From an uncultured Acidobacteriota bacterium (lineage in GTDB: Bacteria > Acidobacteriota > Terriglobia > Bryobacterales > Bryobacteraceae), in the NCBI GenBank assembly GCA_902826685.1, contig CADEFT010000046.1:1-48808 (forward strand): a DNA stretch of 48,808 nt. The letters run 5' to 3'. The position numbers were made by a program, and so were the translations under genes. Position 1 is the stretch's first letter; every line of letters begins with the position of its first letter. This document shows positions 32,783 through 41,189 of this stretch, in pieces. The notes under the pieces were generated by a model. It did no database searches and was not told the origin of the DNA. It worked only from the letters and a program-made list of their open reading frames with translations.

Positions 32783-34742
32783 AGCCCGAAGTGGCCGTAA
32801 ATGAAACAAAATGTTGGCCCTTGGGCAAAACCAACACCCATTCGTCCTCGAATTGCCAGATTCGTGGCTCCGCCGCTTCTCCGTCCACCCACATCTTGCG
32901 GGGTGGCTTACTGAATCGCGCCAAGGCACGGGTACGGCAATCATAGGAAAATTCGATGCCGCCCGGCCGCGAGGCGACGCTCCGCAAGCTGGCGTTCAGG
33001 TCGAGCAGCCGCACTTCCGGCTCCGCCGCACCGGGTTCGATGACATGGCTTCCGGGCGGCAGCCAGACGAACCCATCCGACACCGCCGGCCATGGATTCC
33101 CGTTGACTTTCGCCGGGCCGGTCCAGCGGAGTCCGAAACCGGTAGCGCTCGACGCTTCCATGCGCTGCGGAGTGCCGGCGATGCTCGACGGGTTGGCCAG
33201 CGTCGCCGGCACGAACGGCCAATCCAGATTCAGGATGGAGCTTTCAAAATAGACGGCAAGCCGCGAGAACGCCGCCGCCGCCAGCCTCAGTTCCTGAAAC
33301 AATTCCACGCCGGTCTGCTGCTTGGTGGGGTAAACGTCCTGGTATCGCTCCACCACGTTGATATCGATGGCCACTTTCGACATGCGCTTGGTCAGCGCGG
33401 CATAGCGGCGCGCCAGCTCCGGGTAGCGCATGGGACCCATATTCCAGGCCGTAGCCGGATCTTCCACCAGCAGTGTCATGTCCCGTTTTTCGAGTAAAGG
33501 GAGAATCGCCCGGGCATCGGCGCCAATCTGATCGCGCGTGTCCGGCTGCAGCAGGTTATCGACGTGTGTTAGCACCAGGTCGAGATGTGGCAGCGTCTGG
33601 CGCATTCGTTGAATCTCCGCCACCCACTCCTGCTGTAACTGGCGGGCCAATTGCGCGCGATAGTCGAGGAACAAGCGCAGCTTCGCGGCGTCGGCCTTTC
33701 CGCGGAACAGCTCGATGGGATCGAAGCCCTGCGCCTCGCGAAACTCGCGCCGGACGTCGTCGTTCATCGGCGTGAAGCGCGACGGGTTGGCATGCCCTTC
33801 GAGCGATTCGAAATAGAGCTCCGCCAGGTTGATACCGTCCCAGTCAAAGCGCGAGAGCAGATCGTTTAAGCCCTGCCGTGCCGCGTCCCGGCAATCGGGG
33901 TTGCGCAGATTCATCAGCTTGCGCCAGTCCAGGTGCGCATCCGCGCCCGACGCGGTCTTCTCGCGCCAGGCCGGATGATCCTGCCAGAATCGCTCGCTCA
34001 CGTGCGGAAACTCGACCCACGCATAGACGTGGATGGCATTGCGGTGGCAGGCGTGGATGAGGTCGTTCAAATAGCGGTCGCGCTGCTCATCGGGTTCAAA
34101 ATAATGCCAAGCGGCCACATGCAGCGCACTGACTCCGTTTTGACGCCAGCGGCGCGCCAGATAGACCGGATCGGCCCGCAGCCGGTATGAGGAATCGAAG
34201 AACGCCCATAGGGAGCGTGCCGCGGCGGCGGGCCTCAGTCCCAGATCGGCCAGCGCGTGCAGTAAGTAAGGATAGCGCTCAAAGCCCGCCACCCCGGGGG
34301 CCACCGCCAGCCATAACAATCCACCCGACCCACGCTTGATCCCCGCCATCAGCGGTGTCCCCTGGCGGCGCTCCCGCGCAAACACCATGGCGTTGTCCGG
34401 TACCTCGAACACCGGAACCGGCAGTTCCTGCTCCCAGATGATGGACATCGCCGGCTGCCGCAGATCGACCACGTTGCGCACCGGCACGGCGGGCCGCACC
34501 GCACGGATCCCCAAGGACCGGGCATGAGCCGAGTCGCCGGTGAGGATCGCGAAGGCGCCCAGTTCGATGCGCTCGGCAAGTCTGGCGGGCTCCAGCGTCT
34601 CGCAATCGCGCGGCGTCAGCACGCCCATCAGGTTGACCGACGAGAGGATGGCGGCCCAGGGATCGGGCTGAGGCTGCGAGGCGGCGTAGAGCGCGCCAGG
34701 CAGCAGGCTCAACAGCAACCATCGCTCAACGAGTCTGCGCAT
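32778..34742 (-). CDS. Exported glycoside-hydrolase-like protein
   Basis: The product has 654 residues and a signal peptide (LLLSLLPGALYA). Residues 30-185 form a first domain I cannot name. Residues 190-480 look like a TIM-barrel hydrolase of the PgaB C-terminal/family-10-like type: LWAFFDSSYRLRADPVYLAR, LHVAAWHYFEPDEQ, IHVYAWVEFPHVSERFW, FDWDGINLAELYFESLEG (likely acid residue) and LVLTHVDNLLQPDTRDQIG. The last 130 residues look like a beta-sandwich. It overlaps the TPR/barrel gene by 17 nt, so the two are translationally coupled. The pair recalls PgaA-PgaB (outer-membrane TPR porin and periplasmic glycan enzyme), but no deacetylase domain or synthase is seen, so the polymer is unknown. Confidence 0.75.
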   Translation of the reverse strand: MRRLVERWLLLSLLPGALYAASQPQPDPWAAILSSVNLMGVLTPRDCETLEPARLAERIELGAFAILTGDSAHARSLGIRAVRPAVPVRNVVDLRQPAMSIIWEQELPVPVFEVPDNAMVFARERRQGTPLMAGIKRGSGGLLWLAVAPGVAGFERYPYLLHALADLGLRPAAAARSLWAFFDSSYRLRADPVYLARRWRQNGVSALHVAAWHYFEPDEQRDRYLNDLIHACHRNAIHVYAWVEFPHVSERFWQDHPAWREKTASGADAHLDWRKLMNLRNPDCRDAARQGLNDLLSRFDWDGINLAELYFESLEGHANPSRFTPMNDDVRREFREAQGFDPIELFRGKADAAKLRLFLDYRAQLARQLQQEWVAEIQRMRQTLPHLDLVLTHVDNLLQPDTRDQIGADARAILPLLEKRDMTLLVEDPATAWNMGPMRYPELARRYAALTKRMSKVAIDINVVERYQDVYPTKQQTGVELFQELRLAAAAFSRLAVYFESSILNLDWPFVPATLANPSSIAGTPQRMEASSATGFGLRWTGPAKVNGNPWPAVSDGFVWLPPGSHVIEPGAAEPEVRLLDLNASLRSVASRPGGIEFSYDCRTRALARFSKPPRKMWVDGEAAEPRIWQFEDEWVLVLPKGQHFVSFTATSGL

Positions 34743-36735
34743 ACCAGACCCCGATCCGTATATCGTAATATCCTCCGGATTGGCGCAAATAAGTCCCGCG
34801 AAGCAGATCGACGGAAACCACCATGGAGGAGGGAAGCTGCCTGTGCCGGAAACGAAACGCCGGCCCGGTGTCGATAAAATTGGCCCATGCTTCGCCCTTG
34901 CGATCCGTGGTGAGGTTCATGTTCCAACCCGCCTGCCACTGCAGCCCATGCCAATCGGGCAGTTTGTAGCCCACCCGGTTCTGCGTATAAAGGAGTAAGT
35001 TCCAGGCGAACCGGCTCAAGTAAACGGCGTCGTTCGTATTCTCAAGAAACAATCCGGGATTTTCCGACAGGATGCCGCGCCCCCAACGGCGTGCATAGGA
35101 CACGCCGCCCCGATAATCCGGCGTCATGCGCCCGATATCGCTCCGGTCTTTATAACGGATTGCGTTGCCCGCTTCCGACCAGGCCATCAAGCCGTGCCAG
35201 GGAATGGTGGCCACACCAACGCCGGCGATGAAACTGCTTTCGGAAAGATAGCCCGGCCCGAGCGCGCCCGCCGCCCGCTGCGAATCGCCGACGAACCGCA
35301 CCGACGCGTAGGGCCGCAACGGCAGCTTCCCCAGCTTCAGTTCCGTCTTCAATTGTCCGTAAGTAAAGGCCTCATGCCAGCGCGTGGAGAACATGGGCAG
35401 CATCCACAACGTGGTCTGGAACCGCGCCAGCGAGGGACGGATGTTACGATAAGCGCGGCTCGCGTCGCCGCGGATCCTGGCGTTTGGCCCTCGCCTCGCT
35501 GCGTCGAAGTAGCGGATGGCCGTCGCGTCGTCCTTCAGCATGTTGTAAGTGAAGCCGAGCTTCAGGTTGATCTCCTGATCCTGCGGATTCTCTTCGAGCG
35601 CGGCGCTGTAGAAACGCAAGGCGTCCTTGAGATTGCCCGCGTCGTAGCTGCGGTCGCCCATCGTCTTGGGTGGCAGCTTCGGTTGTTCCACGACCTTGGG
35701 CGCGGGCGGCGGCTTTTCTTCCCGCGGACGCGGCAGCGCAACCTGGCGCGACGTCAGCGCCTCGCGCAGGCGGCGAGCCAGCGCTTCGTCGCTGCTTTGC
35801 AGCACCTGTTCGATCAACGGCATGGCGCGTTCGGTATCGTTGCGCGCCAGCCGCAGCAGGCCGAGCTGCGCCAGGCTCAGCAGATCGCCCGGTGCGATCT
35901 GGAGTAACGTCTCAAATTCGGCCTCGGCTTCCTTCTGCCTGCCGATGGCGAGAAACAGAAAGCCCAGTTCCCGCCGCAGCGCGATGTTGCCCGGCTCCAG
36001 TTGGATCGCCCGGTAAAACTCGTCGGCATAGGGATAGCGCGGCGGCAGCAGATCGATTCCCGCCTCGGCCGCCCGCGCCGCCTCACCGCGCGAGGCCGCC
36101 AGGAACGCCGCATTGGCGTTGGACAGATCGCCCACCGCCCGCGCCATGCGGCCGTAATCCACCAGCAGATCGCGATCGCCAGGCTTCAGCTTCCATGCCG
36201 CCAGGTAATGAGCGGCGGCCAGCTTGGTGTCTTCCCGCGTTTCGGCGGCGCGCGCCAGATCGACATGCGCCGAATAGTCCGCCGGATTCACTTCCAGCGA
36301 CCGGCGGCAGCGTTCGATCGCCGCCACCAGCGGCTCCTCCACGTTCCGCAGCGCCTGGGTGGCGGTGGCCTTCACTTTCGCATCGGACGATTGGCTGAGC
36401 ATGGCAAAGACGCGCCGCGCGGCGATGGTGCGCTTGGTTTCGTGGCATAGAAACGCGTATTCGAGAGCCGAATGTTCGTCCTTGGCATCGATGGCGAACA
36501 CCTCGCCGAACTGATCGCGCGCGGCTTCGGTTTCTCCCGTCTTGAGCAGCGTGTAGGCAAGCTGGCGCCGCCAGTCGGTGCGTTTGGGCTCGGCGGCGAG
36601 GGCATCCCGGAAAAGCCCGATGGCCTGATCGTAATCTTTCTCTTTGAGCGCGTCGTAGGCGCGGGTAGCGGGGCTCGGATTCTGCGCCGTCAGGGCGGCA
36701 GCGGCGATGCCAAATAGAAACACGAACGTCCGCAC
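34726..36735 (-). CDS. TPR protein with C-terminal outer-membrane barrel (NfrA/PgaA-like)
   Basis: The protein has 669 residues. A signal peptide (VRTFVFLFGIAAAALTAQ) is followed by tetratricopeptide repeats to about residue 420 (AYDALKEKDYDQAIGLFRDALAAEP, DLARAAETREDTKLAAAHYLAAWKL, LGFLFLAIGRQKEAEAEF and others). A Pro-rich break (PREEKPPPAPKVV) interrupts them. The C-terminal part from about 435 has alternating beta-strands ending GGYYDIRIGVWYAQTR, similar to the C-terminal region of phage-N4 receptor NfrA and exopolysaccharide porins. It probably exports or handles an extracellular glycan with the coupled downstream hydrolase (inference). The GTG at 36735 is chosen over a TTG at 36774 because that TTG overlaps the -10 box TAAAAT. 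Confidence 0.8.
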   Translation of the reverse strand: MRTFVFLFGIAAAALTAQNPSPATRAYDALKEKDYDQAIGLFRDALAAEPKRTDWRRQLAYTLLKTGETEAARDQFGEVFAIDAKDEHSALEYAFLCHETKRTIAARRVFAMLSQSSDAKVKATATQALRNVEEPLVAAIERCRRSLEVNPADYSAHVDLARAAETREDTKLAAAHYLAAWKLKPGDRDLLVDYGRMARAVGDLSNANAAFLAASRGEAARAAEAGIDLLPPRYPYADEFYRAIQLEPGNIALRRELGFLFLAIGRQKEAEAEFETLLQIAPGDLLSLAQLGLLRLARNDTERAMPLIEQVLQSSDEALARRLREALTSRQVALPRPREEKPPPAPKVVEQPKLPPKTMGDRSYDAGNLKDALRFYSAALEENPQDQEINLKLGFTYNMLKDDATAIRYFDAARRGPNARIRGDASRAYRNIRPSLARFQTTLWMLPMFSTRWHEAFTYGQLKTELKLGKLPLRPYASVRFVGDSQRAAGALGPGYLSESSFIAGVGVATIPWHGLMAWSEAGNAIRYKDRSDIGRMTPDYRGGVSYARRWGRGILSENPGLFLENTNDAVYLSRFAWNLLLYTQNRVGYKLPDWHGLQWQAGWNMNLTTDRKGEAWANFIDTGPAFRFRHRQLPSSMVVSVDLLRGTYLRQSGGYYDIRIGVWYAQTR

Positions 36736-36773
36736 ATGAGATAGTGCCGCCAGCGCGCGATTCTTCGCACCCA

Positions 36774-36779
36774 ATTTTA
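36774..36779 (-). promoter_or_regulatory. -10 box of the TPR/barrel gene
   Basis: TAAAAT on the minus strand, about 38 nt before the GTG at 36735. It overlaps an upstream in-frame TTG, so that TTG cannot be the start of translation if this box is used. Confidence 0.35.
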
Positions 36780-36789
36780 GGGGGTTCGC

Positions 36790-36795
36790 TAAGAT
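36790..36795 (+). promoter_or_regulatory. -10 box of the acyl-CoA dehydrogenase gene
   Basis: TAAGAT with 8 nt to the ATG at 36804, back to back with the minus-strand box at 36774-36779. Confidence 0.4.
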
Positions 36796-36803
36796 GAACG
36801 GAT

Positions 36804-37973
36804 ATGCCGGCTTTTCGCGGTGTGGACTACCTTCTCATTGATTCGTGCTTCTCAGACCAGGAGCGGATGGTCCGCCAGACCGCGCGCCAATTCGTCGACG
36901 AGCGCCTGATGCCGGTGATTCGCGAGTGCTGGCGCGACGGGGCGTTTCCGAAGGACCTCATCGGCGAAATGGGGCGGCTCGGATTCCTTGGCGCGAACCT
37001 CGAAGGCTATGGCTGCGCCGGCATGTCGAACGTCGAGTACGGCTTGCTGATGCAGGAACTCGAGCGCGGCGATTCCGGCATCCGGTCCTTTGTATCCGTG
37101 CAAGGCGCGCTGGTGATGTACCCGATTCTGACGTTCGGCTCCGAAGAGCAGAAACAGCGCTGGCTGCCGCGGTTGCAGTCGGGCGAGGCGGTGGGCTGCT
37201 TCGGACTTACGGAACCGGACTTCGGCTCGAACCCTTCCGGCATGCGGACCCGGGCCGTGCGCGACGGCTCGGGCTGGGTGCTGAACGGCGAGAAAACCTG
37301 GATCACCAACGGCACTGTGGCCAACGTGGCTGTGGTGTGGGCGCGAGCCGAGGATGGCATCCGCGGATTCCTGGTCGAGCGCGGCACGCCCGGCTTCGCG
37401 TCTTCGGAAATTCACGGCAAGCTTTCCATGCGCGCCTCGGTTACGGCGAGCCTGTCGTTCAGCGATTGCCGCCTGCCTGCCGGGGCGCTGCTCGAGGGCG
37501 CCAAGGGATTGAAGGCGGCCCTTGCCTGCTTGAGCCAGGCGAGGTTTGGCATCGGATGGGGCGTGCTGGGCGCCGCCATGGATTGCTATGAAACCGCGCG
37601 TCAATATACGATACTGCGCAAGCAGTTCGACGACCGGCCCATCGCCTCGCATCAGCTAGTGCAGGAGAAACTGGCGGCGATGATTACCGAGATCACAAAG
37701 GCGCAGTTACTCGCACTCCATTGCGGGCGATTGAAGGATCAGGGCAAGCTGACGCCGGCCCATATCTCCATGCTCAAGCGGAACAACGTGGCGATGGCGC
37801 TCGATTGCGCCCGAGCCTCGCGCGATCTGCTGGGCGCCAACGGGATCATGGATGAGTATCCGATCATGCGCCACCTGTGCAACCTCGAGACGGTCAAGAC
37901 CTACGAGGGCACCGATCACATTCATGCGCTGGTGATCGGGGAGGCGATTACGGGGGTTGCGGCTTACCGGTAG
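36804..37973 (+). CDS. Acyl-CoA dehydrogenase, glutaryl-CoA dehydrogenase type
   Basis: A flavoenzyme of 389 residues with the acyl-CoA dehydrogenase fold: an N-terminal helical domain (FSDQERMVRQTARQFVDERL), a central barrel with CFGLTEPDFGSNPSGM and GEKTWITNGTVA, and a C-terminal helical domain ending VKTYEGTDHIHALVIGEAITG. The catalytic Glu in TYEGT and the overall pattern match glutaryl-CoA dehydrogenase, which oxidises and decarboxylates glutaryl-CoA to crotonyl-CoA in lysine and tryptophan breakdown. Specificity cannot be fixed from sequence alone. No partner pathway gene is adjacent. Its 3' end overlaps the converging anti-sigma gene by 10 nt. Confidence 0.9.
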   Translation: MPAFRGVDYLLIDSCFSDQERMVRQTARQFVDERLMPVIRECWRDGAFPKDLIGEMGRLGFLGANLEGYGCAGMSNVEYGLLMQELERGDSGIRSFVSVQGALVMYPILTFGSEEQKQRWLPRLQSGEAVGCFGLTEPDFGSNPSGMRTRAVRDGSGWVLNGEKTWITNGTVANVAVVWARAEDGIRGFLVERGTPGFASSEIHGKLSMRASVTASLSFSDCRLPAGALLEGAKGLKAALACLSQARFGIGWGVLGAAMDCYETARQYTILRKQFDDRPIASHQLVQEKLAAMITEITKAQLLALHCGRLKDQGKLTPAHISMLKRNNVAMALDCARASRDLLGANGIMDEYPIMRHLCNLETVKTYEGTDHIHALVIGEAITGVAAYR

Positions 37974-38305
37974 GCGACTTTCGGTTCCCGCCGTTTGGTG
38001 CGGCGAATTTCCCGATCCACGACGGATTGTACGGCTTGATCCGCGCCACGAGACGCGATTAACAGGTTGCAATAATCGCAAGAACGGACATGCTCCTGGA
38101 CTCGGAGACTTATCTCTTGGTCCCGCCCATATCCGGCTAAGTCGTTCTCCGTCAGGCAATCTTCACCTGGATAGTCCATGCTTGCAATTTCGGCTTCGGC
38201 GGCCGCCAGCAATTCCTCGGGGGACCTGCCGAGACTCGACGCAAACTGCTCGAGCGCGGTTGCGTAGTCCACTTCCGCTCGCTTGTCGTAAATGATCACG
38301 TTCAT
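37964..38305 (-). CDS. Putative soluble zinc-finger anti-sigma factor
   Basis: The product of 113 residues is mostly helical (VDYATALEQFASSLGRSPEELL), with a ZAS-type motif HVRSCDYC (His-X3-Cys-X2-Cys, about residues 74-81) that coordinates zinc in many anti-sigma factors. There is no transmembrane segment, unlike most membrane anti-sigma factors, so sensing would be cytosolic or through a partner. The ATG at 38305 is preferred over one at 38332. It lies 39 nt after the sigma factor gene on the same strand, the normal order for a sigma/anti-sigma pair. Confidence 0.72.
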   Translation of the reverse strand: MNVIIYDKRAEVDYATALEQFASSLGRSPEELLAAAEAEIASMDYPGEDCLTENDLAGYGRDQEISLRVQEHVRSCDYCNLLIASRGADQAVQSVVDREIRRTKRREPKVAYR

Positions 38306-38344
38306 TGCCCATATAGTTAAACGCGGCTCCAAAACATTCCTACC

Positions 38345-38941
38345 TCATTTTGAAGAAACTTTTACACCGACCGCCGCCGGTGGGCTGTCCGCGAGGACCG
38401 CCCGGGCCCATTTTCGGAGCTTCGTCAACTCATTGTAAGTTTTTTGTTTTGTTTGATTTAAATGTTCCGATATTTCGCGGGCGGTGTAGCCGTCGAGAAG
38501 CATCTTCGTCAATTTCCGTTCCGGCTGGCTCAGTTGTCCCCAGAGCAATTCGATCATTTGGGAGTGAACAAATTGCGAACGCGGGTCGGAGGCTGGTTCA
38601 GCCTGAACCTTATCGGATTCGGTCCGCCGCTCGTGGATATGAGCGCGTAGATGATCCACCACCACGCTGCGGCATACAATGGAAACGTAAGCTCGGAAAC
38701 GGCGTGGTTCGTCCTCGTCGCACTCGAAGTGGGCGCTCCGAATAATACGGGCCATAACCTCTTGTACCGCCTCTTCCAGGTCGAAGGAATGCCACAGGCG
38801 GCACCGGAAAACCCGGGCCACGATTGAGGGCCTGATTTCATGGTAAACAGCCATCCAGGCGTCACGGTCCGCCCGGTCGTGGGCCAGCTTTGCGAGCACA
38901 TTCTGAAGGGGATCAACGTGATGCGAAGGTTCCTTTACCAC
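38345..38941 (-). CDS. ECF-type sigma-70 factor
   Basis: The protein has 198 residues. Region 2 spans about 30-105 (WHSFDLEEAVQEVMARIIRSA, FRAYVSIVCRSVVVDHLR), and region 4 about 128-185 (LSQPERKLTKMLLDGYTAREISEHLNQTKQKTYNELTKLRKW), with a charged linker between. There is no region 1 or 3, as in ECF sigma factors. The GTG at 38941 follows AAAGGGA. Its first 29 nt overlap the 3' end of the membrane hydrolase gene, so the two are probably translationally coupled; the anti-sigma gene follows. The target promoters are unknown; autoregulation from the region before 40103 is likely (inference). Confidence 0.88.
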   Translation of the reverse strand: MVKEPSHHVDPLQNVLAKLAHDRADRDAWMAVYHEIRPSIVARVFRCRLWHSFDLEEAVQEVMARIIRSAHFECDEDEPRRFRAYVSIVCRSVVVDHLRAHIHERRTESDKVQAEPASDPRSQFVHSQMIELLWGQLSQPERKLTKMLLDGYTAREISEHLNQTKQKTYNELTKLRKWARAVLADSPPAAVGVKVSSK

Positions 38942-40103
38942 GAGGTTTCCCTTTCTGCGCTTCTTTAATTAGCGCGAGAATAGCATAATTTGCCGCAGCG
39001 GGCGGATACAAGAGCTTTGGATTCTCATCCACGGCCTTGGCTACAGTGCGCCACAGCAGCCTTATGGCCACTTTGGCAGCGGCATCGGCATCCACCCTTC
39101 CTGTAAGTGACGGATGATTGGCCAGTGTTGCGCGGAAATATGGGAGCAGTGGGCCAGGCGTCCATTCCCAGCAGCCGCCGCCGAGACGCTCCGCCTGCCG
39201 TTCGAGTTCGTCCCAGTTTTCCTCCTGCTCCAGCCGGTTGCACTCCAAGCACAACTCGCGAAAATCTTCGTAGGCTCTCGGAGAGATGTCCCAAAGAAAG
39301 GGCAGCCAGAAAGTCCGGCTGTGGTGGCACCCGGCGTGGAAGTCGTCGTGGGTGAGTTCTTCATAGCGGGCATTTATGACTCGTACCTTTTGGACCGGCG
39401 AGTATCGCCCACACGGGCACGAAGGAAAAGTGCAAGCCTTCCAGTGATCTCGTGGATCGTTTAGATCCAGGGCGCCCTGACAGCGGAACCGCAAGAGCCC
39501 CGAACTCCCCATGTACTTCACGAACGGTCGCAACGCCATAGCCAGCAGCGGCACCCCATCCTGACCGGCAACCTCGTTCCGGACCGTCTCAAACAGACCG
39601 GCAACCCGCTGCCAGGGAAATCGCCGGCTCAACACGCATCCTGTCAGGATAATCTTGCCCACCTTGACGCGATGGACGGTCATCATTAACCCCAGCAGAT
39701 AAGTCCCAAAGCTGTGCGCAATGATGTGCGGGCGTGGGCCGTCTCCCGCCACTTTATCCACGAACTCAACGAAAGAATTTGTGAGCGCGCGCCGCCGGCG
39801 CCAGGAAAGAAACCAACAGCCCGCCACCAGGACCGCCGCGGCCGCACCCAAACCCCTCCACTCGGTGGCGGCCAGCGCCGACGGCCGCTGCCAGATCCAC
39901 CATGCCGCCACCGCCGCCATTAGCGCCGCACACGGTACCAAAGCAAGCCACGCGATAGCGACCGCTTTATGCCGGAAATCCTTGTATTCAAACTTCTCGT
40001 AACGAAAGTGTGGTGACAGCACACCATCGCAATCATCCTGCCAGTTGTGCTTGGACCCGATGCCATGGATGGATATCACGGCCCGCTGGCTTCTTCTCGG
40101 CAT
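38913..40103 (-). CDS. Membrane alpha/beta-hydrolase-like protein in a sigma-factor operon
   Basis: The 396-residue product starts with a beta-strand and oxyanion-type HGIG (AVISIHGIGSKHNW, residues 8-21). It then carries two hydrophobic segments (47-71 and 84-101) and a basic turn (RRRRA). The nucleophile elbow IIAHSFGTYLLGL follows, with Ser131 in an AHSXG version of GXSXG. The TM hairpin is therefore inserted between the first strand and the nucleophile. The remaining 250 residues include a Cys-rich patch (CTFPSCPCGRYSP) and a His-rich HDDFHAGCHHSR. I recognise no close family. The gene leads an operon with a sigma factor (29-nt overlap) and a zinc-finger protein and may be the membrane sensor for them (inference). 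The ATG at 40103 lies beside a perfect inverted repeat. Confidence 0.7.
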   Translation of the reverse strand: MPRRSQRAVISIHGIGSKHNWQDDCDGVLSPHFRYEKFEYKDFRHKAVAIAWLALVPCAALMAAVAAWWIWQRPSALAATEWRGLGAAAAVLVAGCWFLSWRRRRALTNSFVEFVDKVAGDGPRPHIIAHSFGTYLLGLMMTVHRVKVGKIILTGCVLSRRFPWQRVAGLFETVRNEVAGQDGVPLLAMALRPFVKYMGSSGLLRFRCQGALDLNDPRDHWKACTFPSCPCGRYSPVQKVRVINARYEELTHDDFHAGCHHSRTFWLPFLWDISPRAYEDFRELCLECNRLEQEENWDELERQAERLGGGCWEWTPGPLLPYFRATLANHPSLTGRVDADAAAKVAIRLLWRTVAKAVDENPKLLYPPAAANYAILALIKEAQKGKPRGKGTFASR

Positions 40104-40104
40104 T

Positions 40105-40117
40105 CTATACGGTATAG
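40105..40117. promoter_or_regulatory. Palindrome next to the start of the hydrolase-sigma operon
   Basis: CTATACGGTATAG, a perfect six-base inverted repeat with one central base, ending 1 nt before the ATG at 40103. TACGAT and TATACC boxes for the minus strand overlap or adjoin it. It may be an operator or part of the promoter; position and symmetry are the only evidence. Confidence 0.4.
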
Positions 40118-40220
40118 ATCGTAATTTAACAAGAATCCAGACCGGATTGGGCAGATTTATGAGGGGCCAACTATCGAAAACGTGCCGTGTAACGTATCTT
40201 ACTGTAGGCGGACCGTCACA

Positions 40221-41129
40221 TCAGAACGAATAAGTAGCCTTCAACATGGCGTTCCACTCCGGCGCCTTCACATCGGAAAACTTCGCTCCCATGCCCAGCC
40301 CAATATTTAGATCCTTGCTCGGAGCCGTATCCGCTCCCAGGAAAAGATTGAGCGATCTGACGGCTTGGCCATCACCGCCATCGGGAAGTTTGGGCCGGTC
40401 GTAGGCGGCCCCGGCGCCGAACTGCAAATTGCCGCTCTCAATCGGCACCTTCAGCAAGGATTTGGCTTCCAGGTGGCGTACCTTCTCGTTCTCGATGCGG
40501 CCGCTGAGGTCCAGTTTCGTCTCCACCAGTTTGAACTTATAAGCCGCGCCCGCCTTGACTTCGATATCCCGCTTCGATGGAACAAACGTGGGCACGCCGA
40601 GACTGAGATCCAAACTGCCGAGCTTCATCGATTTCAACAGGGCCGACGCCATCTTGGCCTCGAGCTTAGCCGCTGGATCGCCGGTGCGGAACCGGTACAT
40701 CGCGTACGCACCACCGAGCGACAGAAGCCCACCGCTGATCACCAGCAGCGTCCGGTTATCGTCTACCCATAGCCCGAAGGGCGTCTTCTCGAAGCTGCTT
40801 TTGGCTCGATCCAGACTGCCGGTGAAAAGCTGATACTTCTGCGAGCCCTTGATCTGGGTCTCCCATGAGTCGCCGACCGCCTTCAGCGTCCCCTGCCCAA
40901 TGCGGTATGCGGGGTCGCCCGACAGGCTCAGTTGCGTGAAACCCGGAGCGACGAGCTGCCCGGTTTCCTTTTCGATCATCTCCTGGATCTTTTTGTAGAC
41001 GGACGGCTGCTGCAGGGCAAATGCGATGCGGTCGGGCGAGTGGGAGATCTCGTAGCCGGCCAGGTCGACGGCGAATGTCAGAGTCTCCTGCGAGAGCTTT
41101 AGAAGATCATCCGATGTTTTGTCGGGCAT
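40221..41129 (-). CDS. Hypothetical membrane/beta-barrel protein
   Basis: The product has 302 residues and no signal peptide. Residues 1-60 are helical (LLKLSQETLTFAVDLAGYEI), a single hydrophobic segment lies near 130-147 (TLLVISGGLLSLGGAYAMY), and residues 165-302 have alternating strands ending in a C-terminal Phe (AMLKATYSF), as outer-membrane barrels often do. Lack of a signal peptide conflicts with an outer-membrane location, so topology is open. GAGGGA lies about 8 nt before the ATG at 41129. It lies 117 nt upstream of the hydrolase-sigma operon on the same strand and may belong to the same unit. No family is recognised. Confidence 0.65.
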   Translation of the reverse strand: MPDKTSDDLLKLSQETLTFAVDLAGYEISHSPDRIAFALQQPSVYKKIQEMIEKETGQLVAPGFTQLSLSGDPAYRIGQGTLKAVGDSWETQIKGSQKYQLFTGSLDRAKSSFEKTPFGLWVDDNRTLLVISGGLLSLGGAYAMYRFRTGDPAAKLEAKMASALLKSMKLGSLDLSLGVPTFVPSKRDIEVKAGAAYKFKLVETKLDLSGRIENEKVRHLEAKSLLKVPIESGNLQFGAGAAYDRPKLPDGGDGQAVRSLNLFLGADTAPSKDLNIGLGMGAKFSDVKAPEWNAMLKATYSF

Positions 41130-41189
41130 GTGTGACGGTCCCTCGTCAGTAAGAGCGGAAACCGCGCACCTGCTCCGTCAATAAATCTT

